Assembly: GCA_035490315.1 (NCBI GenBank)
Contig: DATHET010000119.1
Location: 1-37,340, forward strand
Direction of reading: 5' to 3'
Length of the DNA: 37,340 nucleotides
From: JADJQU01 sp035490315
GTDB taxonomy: Bacteria; Planctomycetota; UBA1135; GCA-002686595
The notes under the pieces were generated by a model. The model made no database searches. It was not told where the DNA came from and saw only the letters and a list, made by a program, of their open reading frames with translations. The position numbers and the translations under genes were made by a program. Below, piece by piece: positions 26,770 to 35,318 of this stretch. Numbering within the stretch: the stretch's first letter is position 1; the number at the start of each line of letters is the position of its first letter.

Positions 26770-27672
26770 ATGATTGAGCTGATGGGTCTCGCATGCCTGG
26801 TGTGCGTCTCACTCGGCGTCCTGGCTTGCATAGGACTGGTCGCGCGTCCCAACGATCCGGTCTCCAGGGTCTGGGCCCTGCGCGCGCCCTTCGCGCTTTG
26901 GATTTTCTCGTTCTTGCCGATGCTCGCGGAGAGCGGCGATCGGGTCCACCTGTTCTGGACGGCGCAGCTCCCGCTGATCGGCCTGTTCTTCCTCTCGGGC
27001 GCGCTGCTTGGGATTGCTTTCCAGAGCGAGCCGGAGCCACGCGAGCCAGTCGCGCCCCCCACGCTGGAGCAGCTCGTCACGCCGAAGCGCGCTCCCTGGT
27101 GGTTCCTCGCGATGATGGCGAGCCTCGGAGTCCTGCCGCTGGTCCTGATCGCCGGCAGTCCCTGGACGTCCGCCGGCCGCGACGTCGGCGCTCCGATCCG
27201 CAGGTTGGTCGACGTCGAGCAGTGGGGACTCGGCGGAGCGCTGCCCGAGTGCCTGACGCCGATCACTCCCGAAGAATCTGCCCGCGGCGTCGGGCACCTG
27301 CCGCGCGAAGTCACGGTGCCCATGGGCACGATCTTGATCGCGACATGGCTGTGGATCTCGTTCTGCGCTCTTGCCCTCGTCGGCCGTATGCTTCCCTGGC
27401 CGCGGATTCGGCGAGCATTCCTGCTGCTCTCACCGCCCGTGCTCGTCGCCTCCTCCTTCGGGCCCGCTTGTCACACCGAGGCCTCGAGCTGGTGGTTCGA
27501 TCCGCGCTTCTTCTGGGGATTGTCGCAGCATTCCGGCATCTGGAGCTCCGATCCGCTCGTGATGCGAAGCCTTGGGCCCTTGCTGCTCATCGCCTTGGCC
27601 AGCACCGCCGTTCTCGCGATCCTCGTTCGGCACAAGAAAGCTCCCGGGGAACTACCCCGGGATTCCGTGTGA
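26770..27672 (+). CDS. Polytopic membrane protein of unknown function
   Basis: 300 residues with about seven hydrophobic helices: near 2-22 (ELMGLACLVCVSLGVLACIG), 38-52, 65-84, 113-130, 183-206, 215-235 and 268-290. Between the fourth and fifth lies a hydrophilic loop with Cys, Pro and Glu. No family motif was recognised. GAGAGAA directly precedes the ATG. Its 3' end contains a 7-bp palindromic stem (27643-27661), and it converges with the metallopeptidase gene 33 bp away. Confidence 0.72.
   Translation: MIELMGLACLVCVSLGVLACIGLVARPNDPVSRVWALRAPFALWIFSFLPMLAESGDRVHLFWTAQLPLIGLFFLSGALLGIAFQSEPEPREPVAPPTLEQLVTPKRAPWWFLAMMASLGVLPLVLIAGSPWTSAGRDVGAPIRRLVDVEQWGLGGALPECLTPITPEESARGVGHLPREVTVPMGTILIATWLWISFCALALVGRMLPWPRIRRAFLLLSPPVLVASSFGPACHTEASSWWFDPRFFWGLSQHSGIWSSDPLVMRSLGPLLLIALASTAVLAILVRHKKAPGELPRDSV
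27643..27661. terminator. Short perfect hairpin at the end of the membrane protein gene
   Basis: CCCGGGG (27643-27649) and CCCCGGG (27655-27661) flank AACTA, giving a 7-bp all-GC stem just before the stop codon and the convergent junction. No T-run follows, so termination is only a possibility. Confidence 0.35.
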
Positions 27673-27705
27673 AGGGTCCCTTGCGGGCGTGCGTGGCTGA
27701 AGCGC

Positions 27706-29295
27706 TCAGCCGTCCTTCTTCTCGCCCTCGCCTTCCTGCTCGGCCTTGTTCGCCGCTTCCTTCGCGGCCTTCTCGGCAGCCTTGCGCGCCTTCTCTTCCT
27801 CCCTCGCCTTGCGGTCGGCCTCGATGCGGGCGTCCCAGTCGCCGATCGAGGGCATCTTCTCGTCGTAGAGCCACGCATCGAGGAAGGGCTTCATGTCGCG
27901 CCCTGCGACGATGCTCGAGAGCGAGACGAAATCCTCGATCCTGGCGTTTGCGTTGTGATGGATCTTCAGCCATGTCCGCAGGATCTGGAAGAACTTCTCA
28001 TCGCCGACTTCCAGACGCAGCGCGTGCAGCGTCAAGCCGCCGCGAACGTAGACACTGGAGCCGAAGAGTTGATCGGCGGCAGGTTTCCCCGGCGGCAAGC
28101 CCTTGCCGAGGCGCATGCTCCTGTACATGCCGTAGACCTCCTTCTCGAACTTCTCCTGGCCCTTCGCGTGCTCGGTCCACAGGCAGCCGGCGTAGGTGGC
28201 AAAGCCTTCGTTGAGCCAGATGTCCTGCCAGCGCTCGAGGCTGACGCAGTCGCCGAACCACTGGTGCGACAGCTCGTGCGCGACCACGCCCTCGCCGCCG
28301 ACCCCCGCGCCGTACACGGGCCGCGTCTGGGTCTCGAGAGCGCCGGGAATGTGCGCGCTGGCCAGGATCGCGCCGCCGGACTCGAAGGGGTAGGGGCCGA
28401 ACTTCTCGCTGAAGAAGGCGATGATCTCGCCCGTCTTCGCGAAGGACTGGCGCGCCTTGGGCTTGCTCGACGGCGTGTAGAAATTGACGATCGGCAATCC
28501 GCCAGGCCCTTCGAGCTTCTCGACCACGAACTCGGCGATGCAGATCGTCGCGAGATAGCTCGCCATCGGAACGTTCGAGCGCCACACGTAGGTCGTCTCG
28601 TCGCCCGCGTCGATCGTCTCGACGAGCAATCCGTTCGCGGCGACGACCAGCGGCTTCTTGACCGTCACGCGGAAGGTGTAGGTCGCCTTGTCGAGCGGGT
28701 GATCGTTGGTGGGGAAGAACGAGGATGCGCCGGACGGTTCGCTGACGACGTAGATCTCGCCTTTGTACGTGGTCCAACCGATGCCGTCGGCGAAGGGCAC
28801 GGTGGGATCCGAGACGGGAGTGGGAGTTCCGTGGTAGCGCGCGATCACTTCGAAGGCCGCGCCGTTCGCGAGCGGATTCGCGGGAGTGATCACCAGCTCG
28901 GCGTCTTTTCGTTCGAAGGGCACGGGCGCGCCGTCGAGCTCGAGCGAGTCGAGCTCGAGGCCGCTGAAGTCGAGGTCGAAGCTCGAGAGGTCCTGGGTTG
29001 CCTTCGCGCGGATTCTGGTCTGGGCTTCGATCGAGTTTGCGGCGGCGTCGACGCGCAAGGTCAGCTCGTAGTCCTGGACGTCGTACCCGCCGTTGCCGAG
29101 CTCGGGGAAGAGCGGATCGCCGATGCCGACCGCGCCTGGCTGCGGGTCGAGCGCGGGCGCGGGCGCGGCGAGGGCCGGTGCGGGAACGGCAACGCCAAGG
29201 ACGGGTTCCGCGGTCGCGCCGGTCTGCGGTGCCGAGCAGGCGAACGTCGAAAAGAACAATGCGGCAGTCAAGGCCGCGCGGACGGGCAGGTTCAT
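27706..29295 (-). CDS. M1-family zinc aminopeptidase, exported
   Basis: 529 residues from the ATG at 29295, preceded by GGAGAA at good spacing. The N-terminus MNLPVRAALTAALFFSTFAC suggests a lipoprotein with Cys20, followed by an Ala/Pro linker. Residues about 70-260 form the M1 N-terminal beta domain. The catalytic domain carries GALET (318-322) in place of GAMEN, the zinc site HELSH (340-344) and NEGFATY with Glu363, matching HExxH-x18-E. The protein ends soon after the catalytic domain with a highly charged Lys/Glu/Ala tail (about 490-529), so it lacks the long C-terminal helical domain of PepN-type enzymes. It probably trims N-terminal residues of peptides in the periplasm. Confidence 0.93.
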   Translation of the reverse strand: MNLPVRAALTAALFFSTFACSAPQTGATAEPVLGVAVPAPALAAPAPALDPQPGAVGIGDPLFPELGNGGYDVQDYELTLRVDAAANSIEAQTRIRAKATQDLSSFDLDFSGLELDSLELDGAPVPFERKDAELVITPANPLANGAAFEVIARYHGTPTPVSDPTVPFADGIGWTTYKGEIYVVSEPSGASSFFPTNDHPLDKATYTFRVTVKKPLVVAANGLLVETIDAGDETTYVWRSNVPMASYLATICIAEFVVEKLEGPGGLPIVNFYTPSSKPKARQSFAKTGEIIAFFSEKFGPYPFESGGAILASAHIPGALETQTRPVYGAGVGGEGVVAHELSHQWFGDCVSLERWQDIWLNEGFATYAGCLWTEHAKGQEKFEKEVYGMYRSMRLGKGLPPGKPAADQLFGSSVYVRGGLTLHALRLEVGDEKFFQILRTWLKIHHNANARIEDFVSLSSIVAGRDMKPFLDAWLYDEKMPSIGDWDARIEADRKAREEEKARKAAEKAAKEAANKAEQEGEGEKKDG

Positions 29296-29530
29296 GGCGG
29301 TTTCTCCGAAAAAGTGCGCTGGTCGGCGCCGAGGAGCGCAGACATTAGCGCGATTGCCCGCCAGGCCAATGCGCCGCCCGTAAACTGACAGGGAACCCAC
29401 AGTCGGCGAGGGCCCAGGGGACTTCGCCGACCCGCTCCCTGCCCAGGGAAAATCCCTGTGGGCAGCGAACCTGCCCCGCATCCCGACCATCGAATCAGAA
29501 TCCGATCCTCGCCCACGTAGGAGGTCCCTC

Positions 29531-30547
29531 ATGTTGTTTCCGCGCATCCTCTCCGCGGCCCTTTCCCTGATCGCAGCGACTGCTGTCGCTTCGGCTCAGA
29601 TCACGCAGATCCCGCCGTTCACCGGTCAGGCCTTCGAGGGCTTCGAAACGCAGCCCGCGAATCAGTTCGACCCCTGCATCGTCGGGCGCGTCTTCCAGAA
29701 CCGGGCGGACCTGTGCACGCCGGCCTGCGTCTGCTCGACCATCGCGCCCAACTGGAGCGGGCAGTGCCTCGTCGTTCCGCACACGGGCAACTTCCTCGCC
29801 ACCGCCCTCGCCGGTCCGCTCGAATTCACGTTCGATCAGCCGGTCACTCGCATCGGCGGCTATTTCGCGACGCAGATCGGCGTGCCCGCCGTCTTGATCA
29901 ATCTCTACGGACCCTGCAATGCCAACCTGGGCTCGTTCCAGCCCGCGCTCGCTTCCAATTGCGCCTGGACCTGGTGCGGATTCCAGGCTGGGGTGCTGCC
30001 GATCGAGCGCATGACGGTCGAGACGGCTACCGGACTTGGGAGCCACGTGCAAATCGACAGTTTCCAAGCCGACTTCGTCGCGGCCTTCCCGCAGCCTCAG
30101 ACGTACTGCACCGCTAAGCTCAACTCGCTCGGCTGTCTGCCGTCGATGAGCTTTGCAGGTCGCTCGAGTTTCTGCTGCGGATCTGGCTTCACGATCGCGG
30201 CGACGCAGGTCCGCAACAACAAGCCGGGTCTGTTGATCTACGGCTCCAGCGGCCCAGCCTCCACGCCCTTCCTCGGCGGCACGCTCTGCGTGCAACCGCA
30301 GATCCGTCGCACGATCGGCGTGAACTCCAACGGAACGCCTGCGCCAGCGAACGATTGCAGCGGCGTCTACACGATCGACATGAACTCGTTCGCGCTCGGT
30401 CTGCTCGGAGGCAACCCCGCCGCATTCCTCTTCATCCCCGGAACCGTCGTGAACGCGCAGTGGTGGGGCCGCGACCCGGGCTTCCCCTTCCCGAACAACG
30501 CGACTCTCAGCAACGCGCTGGTGTTCACGATCGGCTGGGGTTGCTGA
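29531..30547 (+). CDS. Secreted protein, second copy of the Cys-containing C-terminal module
   Basis: 338 residues. The signal peptide is MLFPRILSAALSLIAATAVA, cut near ASA-Q. An excellent Shine-Dalgarno (GGAGG at 29519-29523) lies upstream. The N-terminal domain (about 25-185) holds several Cys and a beta-like pattern (LEFTFDQPVTRIGGYFATQI), unlike that of the protein at 25639. The C-terminal module (192-338) starts YCTAKLNSLGCLPSM and shares NNKPGLLIYGSSG, NDCSGVYTIDMNSFALG, WGRDPG and PNNATLSNAL with the other copy. This indicates a modular protein with a common tail. A large palindromic element starts within its stop codon. Confidence 0.86.
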   Translation: MLFPRILSAALSLIAATAVASAQITQIPPFTGQAFEGFETQPANQFDPCIVGRVFQNRADLCTPACVCSTIAPNWSGQCLVVPHTGNFLATALAGPLEFTFDQPVTRIGGYFATQIGVPAVLINLYGPCNANLGSFQPALASNCAWTWCGFQAGVLPIERMTVETATGLGSHVQIDSFQADFVAAFPQPQTYCTAKLNSLGCLPSMSFAGRSSFCCGSGFTIAATQVRNNKPGLLIYGSSGPASTPFLGGTLCVQPQIRRTIGVNSNGTPAPANDCSGVYTIDMNSFALGLLGGNPAAFLFIPGTVVNAQWWGRDPGFPFPNNATLSNALVFTIGWGC

Positions 30548-30651
30548 TCGGTACCCGGTATTCTACCGCCATCCTGAACATGCTCCATACGCCGCAGTGC
30601 GGCAGGGTATGGCGATTGTTCAGGATGGCGGTGGAATACCGGGTACCGATC
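30546..30651. repeat. Complete palindromic element (copy B) between convergent genes
   Basis: Arms of 35 nt (30546-30580 and 30617-30651) are complementary with one mismatch. They run GATCGGTACCCGGTATTC outward-in. The 36-nt centre adds CCATAC/GTATGG and GCCGC/GCGGC stems, so the whole 106 nt can fold as one long hairpin. The left arm begins inside the TGA of the upstream gene, and the right end is 49 bp from the stop of the convergent membrane protein gene. A role in 3'-end formation is plausible. Confidence 0.92.
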
Positions 30652-30700
30652 TCGATCGCATCCGATTCGGCTGTCTCCGCAGTCAGCGGGCCACTCGGCG

Positions 30701-31519
30701 TCAGTCGATGATCTCTTCCGAGCGCTGTTCGGCGGTATGGCCCATGACGTGTCGGAATGCCTGGTTGAATCGCAACCAGACAAACTCGTCCTCGCCCGCG
30801 GCAAGTCTCAGCAGGCGATCCTCGCCACCGAGCACGACCGCCACGCGGAGCGGGAACACGGAGCGCTCGACGGCGTCCGGTTGATCGGAGCGCAGATGAT
30901 TGAGGGCGTTGCTACAAGCCAGAAAATAGAGCGACACGCCCAGAGCGCAGGTGCCCATAGCGCCGATCGTCACTACGAGAGTCGCAAGGATCGGACGGCG
31001 CGCGGCTCGAGTTTCAGTTGCTGTCCACGCGGCGACAGCCTGGCGAAAAAAGATCGCGCTGCTCAAAGCGGGGATGGCGATTGCGAGAACGAGCACGAGC
31101 AATTGGAGTGCGTCGCTGGGCGCTGAGCGCGTGAACACGGCTATCCGCAGCAGCAGGACGAGAAAGCCGCAGGAGTAGAGTGCGGCGAGCGCACTGCCCA
31201 ACCCCAACGCGATGGCTGCTAATCGATTCCAGATTCCTCCGCGCAGCCCTGCAAAACTCCAAGCCATCAGCATAACCGCCGACGCGGCAACGCAGCTCAA
31301 AGCCCCGTGTCCACTGAGGGCGAATCGAACATGCCGCTCCTCGCCACCGAAGGAAAACATCGGCTCCCACGCGAGGAGCACGAAGCCAATCGGAAACCCC
31401 GCGCCGAACATCGCTCTGACCAGCCAATTGTCGAAGAAGGCCAGCACGAATCCGCGCCAACCTCGCTTGGGACTCGTCGCCGCCGATCTGGATCTCGTGG
31501 AAACGATCGAGTCGGTCAT
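30701..31519 (-). CDS. Polytopic membrane protein of unknown function
   Basis: 272 residues with about five TM helices: near 24-50, 73-92, 100-126, 137-157 and 178-200. The C-terminal tail of about 70 residues is hydrophilic and acidic (LGGEDRLLRLAAGEDEFVW). The ATG at 31519 has no clear Shine-Dalgarno, and the palindromic element C begins 11 bp upstream, so much of its leader is repeat DNA. No recognisable family. Confidence 0.7.
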   Translation of the reverse strand: MTDSIVSTRSRSAATSPKRGWRGFVLAFFDNWLVRAMFGAGFPIGFVLLAWEPMFSFGGEERHVRFALSGHGALSCVAASAVMLMAWSFAGLRGGIWNRLAAIALGLGSALAALYSCGFLVLLLRIAVFTRSAPSDALQLLVLVLAIAIPALSSAIFFRQAVAAWTATETRAARRPILATLVVTIGAMGTCALGVSLYFLACSNALNHLRSDQPDAVERSVFPLRVAVVLGGEDRLLRLAAGEDEFVWLRFNQAFRHVMGHTAEQRSEEIID

Positions 31520-31529
31520 GACTCAAAAT

Positions 31530-31688
31530 GGTACCCGGTATTCCACCGCCATCCTGAACACGCGCCATACCCGGCGAATCCGCGGGGTATCACGCTTGTT
31601 CAAGATGGTGGTGCTTTACCGGGTACCGCGAACTCCGCTCACGCGGCGTGTGGCGCGTGTTCAGGATGGCGGTGGAATACCGGGTACC
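31530..31688. repeat. Palindromic element with nested third arm (copy C)
   Basis: The outer arms 31530-31567 and 31651-31688 are perfectly complementary over 38 nt. A second, degenerate right arm (about 31597-31627, ending TTTACCGGGTACC) lies between them, so the copy has one left arm and two right arms. It fills almost the whole space between the beta-helix gene stop (3 bp away) and the start codon of the membrane protein gene. Confidence 0.9.
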
Positions 31689-31691
31689 GAG

Positions 31692-32948
31692 CTAGCGCAC
31701 CACGACGAGGGCTGATGCCGTCCGGCGGACCTGCGCGATGCTGGGCATCACGATTTGCGCCTGGCTGAAGAGACGATCGCCGGGCAGAGCCAATGGGGAG
31801 ATGCTGAAGCGCTTCATCACCACGCCCTGCGGTGGTGTGATTCCCAGGTCGAAGGATTGCGATTTGACCAGCAGGTTCTGGACCTGGATGCCGGGAGTCG
31901 CGAGGACTTGCGGTTGGCTGCCGAGGTTGAGGCGCACGACCGAGCCTGGCGGCGCGTGGATCGTGAAGAGCACGCCGCCGCCGGGGAGCGGATCGCGGGC
32001 GAGCTCGAGCGTGGGAGAGTCGGGCGTCACGGGCTGATCGATCGCTCCGCCCAGCAGCATCAGCGGGTGACCCGCGGCGCCATTGCCTTGCGGCGGCGTG
32101 GGAAGGAGCGTCACCCCGGAACGGATCAGCCGGCCGCCATTCATCAAGACACCATGGCCATTGTCGCCGTCCCAGTTGGTGGTGCAGCCGTCGCTCCAGC
32201 CGCCGTAGCCGCCCTGGATGGTCGACACTCCGCCGCCGTCGATCCACAGCTCGGAATTGTAGGCGCTCACGCCCAGGCCGCCGTCTCCGGGAATACTGTT
32301 CGAGCCGCCATGCCCGCCAAAGACGCTGCTGCGCACGAGGTGCACCACAGACCCGCCATCCACGCTCAGCCCTGTCATACCGTTGGTCGCGGGCCACCAG
32401 GAGTTGCACGACTGACCGTCGTTCCCGGAGTCTCCCTGGATCGTGGTGTTGGCGATCTCGACGCGCGAGTTGCTCACGGATACCTGGCCGATGATCGCGG
32501 CCATCGACTGGATCCGGACATCCGCGCACTGCTGCACGGTGGTCGACCTGCACTTCGATTCCCGGATCGTGACGCTGCCGAGGCATGTAGTGATCCACCA
32601 GCCACGGACGGTGAGATTGACCGCCACAACCGTCTCACCGGCCGGCAGGTTCCGGATGTCGACGTCGTTGATCCCCAAGATTCCCACGGTGACCGTGCCC
32701 TGGCCGATGATCGTGATGCCCTTGTTGATCGCGTAGGCGCCGCTCAACGGGCTGTAGGCACCCGGCCTGACGATGATCACGTCGCCAGGCTGCGAGGCGA
32801 CGACAGCGTCCCTGATCTGGAGAAAGTTCGCGCCCGCGCCATTGTTGATGTCGACGATCCACGTCGTGGCGTTCGCGATTCCCGCGAAAGCGAGCAGGGC
32901 CGTGACCGATCCAAGGAGCGAGCGAGCGCATTGCACTGCGTACTGCAT
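31692..32948 (-). CDS. Secreted right-handed beta-helix protein
   Basis: 418 residues from the ATG complementary to 32946-32948, with GGAGG six bases upstream. The signal peptide (MQYAVQCARSLLGSVTALLA) has a likely cut at ANA-T. The mature N-terminus (TTWIVDINNGAGANFLQIRD, then ASQPGDVIIVRPGAYSPL) is the classic opening of planctomycete parallel beta-helix proteins. Short repeated strands (NLTVRGW, VRIQSMAA, VSVSNSRVEIANTTIQGDSG) continue to about residue 290. A C-terminal domain (about 310-418) with LNLGSQPQVL and LPGDRLFSQAQIV follows. The open frame continues upstream through repeat DNA, but those residues (MAVKYRVP) are repeat-encoded and are excluded. No catalytic residues are evident; polysaccharide binding is possible. 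Confidence 0.86.
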   Translation of the reverse strand: MQYAVQCARSLLGSVTALLAFAGIANATTWIVDINNGAGANFLQIRDAVVASQPGDVIIVRPGAYSPLSGAYAINKGITIIGQGTVTVGILGINDVDIRNLPAGETVVAVNLTVRGWWITTCLGSVTIRESKCRSTTVQQCADVRIQSMAAIIGQVSVSNSRVEIANTTIQGDSGNDGQSCNSWWPATNGMTGLSVDGGSVVHLVRSSVFGGHGGSNSIPGDGGLGVSAYNSELWIDGGGVSTIQGGYGGWSDGCTTNWDGDNGHGVLMNGGRLIRSGVTLLPTPPQGNGAAGHPLMLLGGAIDQPVTPDSPTLELARDPLPGGGVLFTIHAPPGSVVRLNLGSQPQVLATPGIQVQNLLVKSQSFDLGITPPQGVVMKRFSISPLALPGDRLFSQAQIVMPSIAQVRRTASALVVVR

Positions 32949-33017
32949 GGTGTTCCTCCGGGGTTCAGGAGCGGTTGAGGGACACCTTGATCGTACTGCC
33001 ACTCCCAGAATCCCACG

Positions 33018-33198
33018 CTTTGGCACCCGGTATTTCACCGCCATCTCCAGCGACGCGGGACGGGCGCGCTCATTCGCCGGGGCTGGCTTTGGCACCCGGT
33101 ATTTCACCGCCATCCTGCACGACGCGGGACAGGCGCGCTCATTCGCAGGGGTGACGGGTATCGCGTGTGTTCAAGATGGCGGTGGAATACCGGGTACC
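33018..33198. repeat. Palindromic element with 69-bp tandem duplication of the left half (copy D)
   Basis: The 69-bp unit CTTTGGCACCCGGTATTTCA... occurs at 33018-33086 and again at 33087-33155 with about ten differences. One inverted right arm (33165-33198, ending GGAATACCGGGTACC) follows. Both left arms carry GGCACC instead of GGTACC. The right arm ends 2 bp before the stop codon (33201-33203) of the next leftward gene. Confidence 0.88.
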
Positions 33199-33200
33199 AG

Positions 33201-35186
33201 TCACTGGATCACGAGCGTGCCCGAGAGGGTGCCGATTGGCGTCGAGCCGCCGGGTTCGTTGCTCGAGCGAGGGGGATCGCCGGTCGCGGACCAGTAGAGG
33301 GTCGCGCCTTCGGCGGGGATCGAGAAGTGGACGAGGGTTTTCTGACCGAGCTTCCAAGCGGGGATCTTGGCGAAGACGTCCGAGAGGCCGTGCCACTCCA
33401 AGCCCAGGTACCAGCTATTGCCTTCGCTCGGCAGGGCGTGGCACTCCACTTCGATGTCGAACTGGCGTCGAGGCGCGGCGACGTAGCGGCCGTCTGCTCC
33501 GCGATCGAAGGCCCAGGGCTCGTCGCCGTTGTCGTTTTCGAGGAGCACATGGATGAGCATCCGTTCCGAAGGAGTTTCCGGCCACGCGCGGGCCTCTCCA
33601 GAACTCACTCGAAAGCGCGTCGGCTGCTGCTTCGATCGGAGGAGGAACACCTCGAGTCCCCCATCGGGCATCGGCGCGGCGTCTCGCACGCTCCACCAGA
33701 TTTCGGGAGCGGCGGAGAGCTTCAAGTCCTCCCACTGCTCGTATTTAGTGCCCAAGCCGTGACCGGGAGCGAGCACGATCTCGCCGTGCATGGGCACGAG
33801 ACGGACTTCACCGCAATCGAAGCTTGTCGCGCCGCCGGTATCGAAGAGCTTTTCGAATGGCTCGAAGCCGGGCGCTTCCAGATGCAGCATGAAATGCGCG
33901 GGAGGATCCAGCTGCACGTCCAACTTCATCGGTGCTCCACTCGGCCCGCGCAGACGAAAGCTACCGTCGGGAGCGAGCACCAGGTCTCGCGCTTCAGCGT
34001 GCCAACCCCGCACCGCTTCCTTGCCTTCGCGGAATTGCCACGACCAATCCATCGTCGTGACCGGAGAGGACGTCGCGCTGGAGACCGCGCGACCCGTGAC
34101 CTCGAACGGGGGACGCAGCTCGATCGTGCGCGCCGTTCCGTCGTGGACGAAGACGAGCCGACCGCGCGCGCAGGTTTCTTCGTCCCGCGCACCGAGCGAG
34201 AGACGCGTACCCAGTGGCACGGAATCGAAGAGCGCGCTCTCCGCTCCTGCGCGAGCGACCAGGCTCTGCCAGTAAGTTTCGGGAGAGTAGAACACGACGC
34301 TGCCCCATTCCTTGGTGTCGGTGCGAGCATTCGAAGTGGATTCGACGATCCGCCAGAGCTGCAAAGAGACCGGTCCCGCCTCGCCGATGTCGGGCCGGAC
34401 GACGTGAACTTCGAGGTCCGCCGTGGCAGCGGTGTTTTCGCAGACCACGTTCCACGAGTTTCGCGAACCCGGCTTCGCCGCGAAGTACAGGTCCGCGCGC
34501 CGCCCGTCGCGCCAGCGCACGACCGCTTGAACTGCTTCGTTGTGCGTCGCTTCGCCGAGGAGATCGGTCGAAACCGCGAGGGCCCAGCGATTGTCGGCGA
34601 CCCAGCCCCACGCGATGGCGCGGCGATAATCAGGACGCATGAGCGTCTCGTCCCAAGCCTGGTTGTTGTAAGGATCGCTCGCGCTGTAACGATCGGAAGG
34701 GCGGATCCAGTTCGCGCAGGTTCGAAGGTCCGCGGATTCGAGCTGGAGCAGAGCGTCCGGCTCGAGCACGAGCTCCTCACCCGCCGTCGACGCCATTGCC
34801 GCGACGTGACCCGGCGCGCGAACGAGGCAGGGCAGTTGCATCGCCCCGATCTCGCAGTGGCCATCGATGAGCGTCACGCGCTGCCATTCGACCTCGTCCA
34901 CCCACCATTCGATGAACGGCAGGACGAGGCCGATCGAGGATCGCACGCCGAGCGTGCGAGCCGCGACGTCGAGACCAGAAGGGATCGCGGGCTCTTCCGC
35001 CGCGGGCTCGATCCTTCGTGCAACTTCCGCAGGCTGGTTTTCGACGGCCGACATGCGATGCGGCACTTCGTCCGCCGCCTTCTCGACGACGGGAGCGGCT
35101 TGCGCATCCGGACGAGTGCCTGATCGCCAGAAGACCAGCCATGCGAGAAGCACGACCAGCAGAACCATCGCTCCTCGAACCCTCAT
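33201..35186 (-). CDS. TM-anchored protein with beta-sandwich-like domains
   Basis: 661 residues. MRVRGAMVLLVVLLAWLVFW is an N-terminal signal anchor, followed by a charged linker rich in Glu and Ala. The rest is extracytoplasmic and beta-rich. A stretch near 440-500 (LAPDGSFRLRGPSGAPMKL and FMLHLEAPGFEPFEKLF) resembles carboxypeptidase-regulatory-like units. The overall plan recalls the array at 3-19 kb, but the array signatures (YAIAAPGW, RRDLVLDL, LYGERC) are absent. The open frame extends to 35210, but that part is repeat DNA, so the ATG at 35186 is chosen. It lacks a Shine-Dalgarno and abuts a repeat arm. A further ATG at residue 7 is possible. Confidence 0.8.
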   Translation of the reverse strand: MRVRGAMVLLVVLLAWLVFWRSGTRPDAQAAPVVEKAADEVPHRMSAVENQPAEVARRIEPAAEEPAIPSGLDVAARTLGVRSSIGLVLPFIEWWVDEVEWQRVTLIDGHCEIGAMQLPCLVRAPGHVAAMASTAGEELVLEPDALLQLESADLRTCANWIRPSDRYSASDPYNNQAWDETLMRPDYRRAIAWGWVADNRWALAVSTDLLGEATHNEAVQAVVRWRDGRRADLYFAAKPGSRNSWNVVCENTAATADLEVHVVRPDIGEAGPVSLQLWRIVESTSNARTDTKEWGSVVFYSPETYWQSLVARAGAESALFDSVPLGTRLSLGARDEETCARGRLVFVHDGTARTIELRPPFEVTGRAVSSATSSPVTTMDWSWQFREGKEAVRGWHAEARDLVLAPDGSFRLRGPSGAPMKLDVQLDPPAHFMLHLEAPGFEPFEKLFDTGGATSFDCGEVRLVPMHGEIVLAPGHGLGTKYEQWEDLKLSAAPEIWWSVRDAAPMPDGGLEVFLLRSKQQPTRFRVSSGEARAWPETPSERMLIHVLLENDNGDEPWAFDRGADGRYVAAPRRQFDIEVECHALPSEGNSWYLGLEWHGLSDVFAKIPAWKLGQKTLVHFSIPAEGATLYWSATGDPPRSSNEPGGSTPIGTLSGTLVIQ

Positions 35187-35213
35187 CCGTACCCGGTATT
35201 CCACCACCATTCC
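35187..35213 (+). repeat. Diverged arm of the GGTACCCGGTATTC element (copy E1)
   Basis: GTACCCGGTATTCCACCACC matches the consensus arm with few changes. It directly abuts the start codon of the leftward TM-anchored protein gene, so it would form the end of that mRNA leader. Confidence 0.75.
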
Positions 35214-35318
35214 TTACCAGCGCCATACTCGCCCCAGGCTCGTCAGGGACGCCAGCCGCCGGAAAAACGGGCTCGCCCGATCAACGACGCGCACTTTCCG
35301 CGACCGGGCGGCTCGCGC

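Noticed and set aside
30355..31715. Several small ORFs encoding peptides such as YSTAILN or MAVEYRVP
   Set aside because: These peptides come from the palindromic repeat arms read in different frames. They recur at every repeat copy and have no ribosome binding sites.
32949..33113. N-terminal extension of the beta-helix protein
   Set aside because: The frame is open to 33113, but the added residues are repeat-encoded. A signal peptide and strong Shine-Dalgarno mark the start at 32948.
33165..35123. Plus-strand open frame of 652 codons
   Set aside because: Antisense to the TM-anchored protein gene, which has a signal anchor and normal composition. The shadow starts inside a repeat arm.
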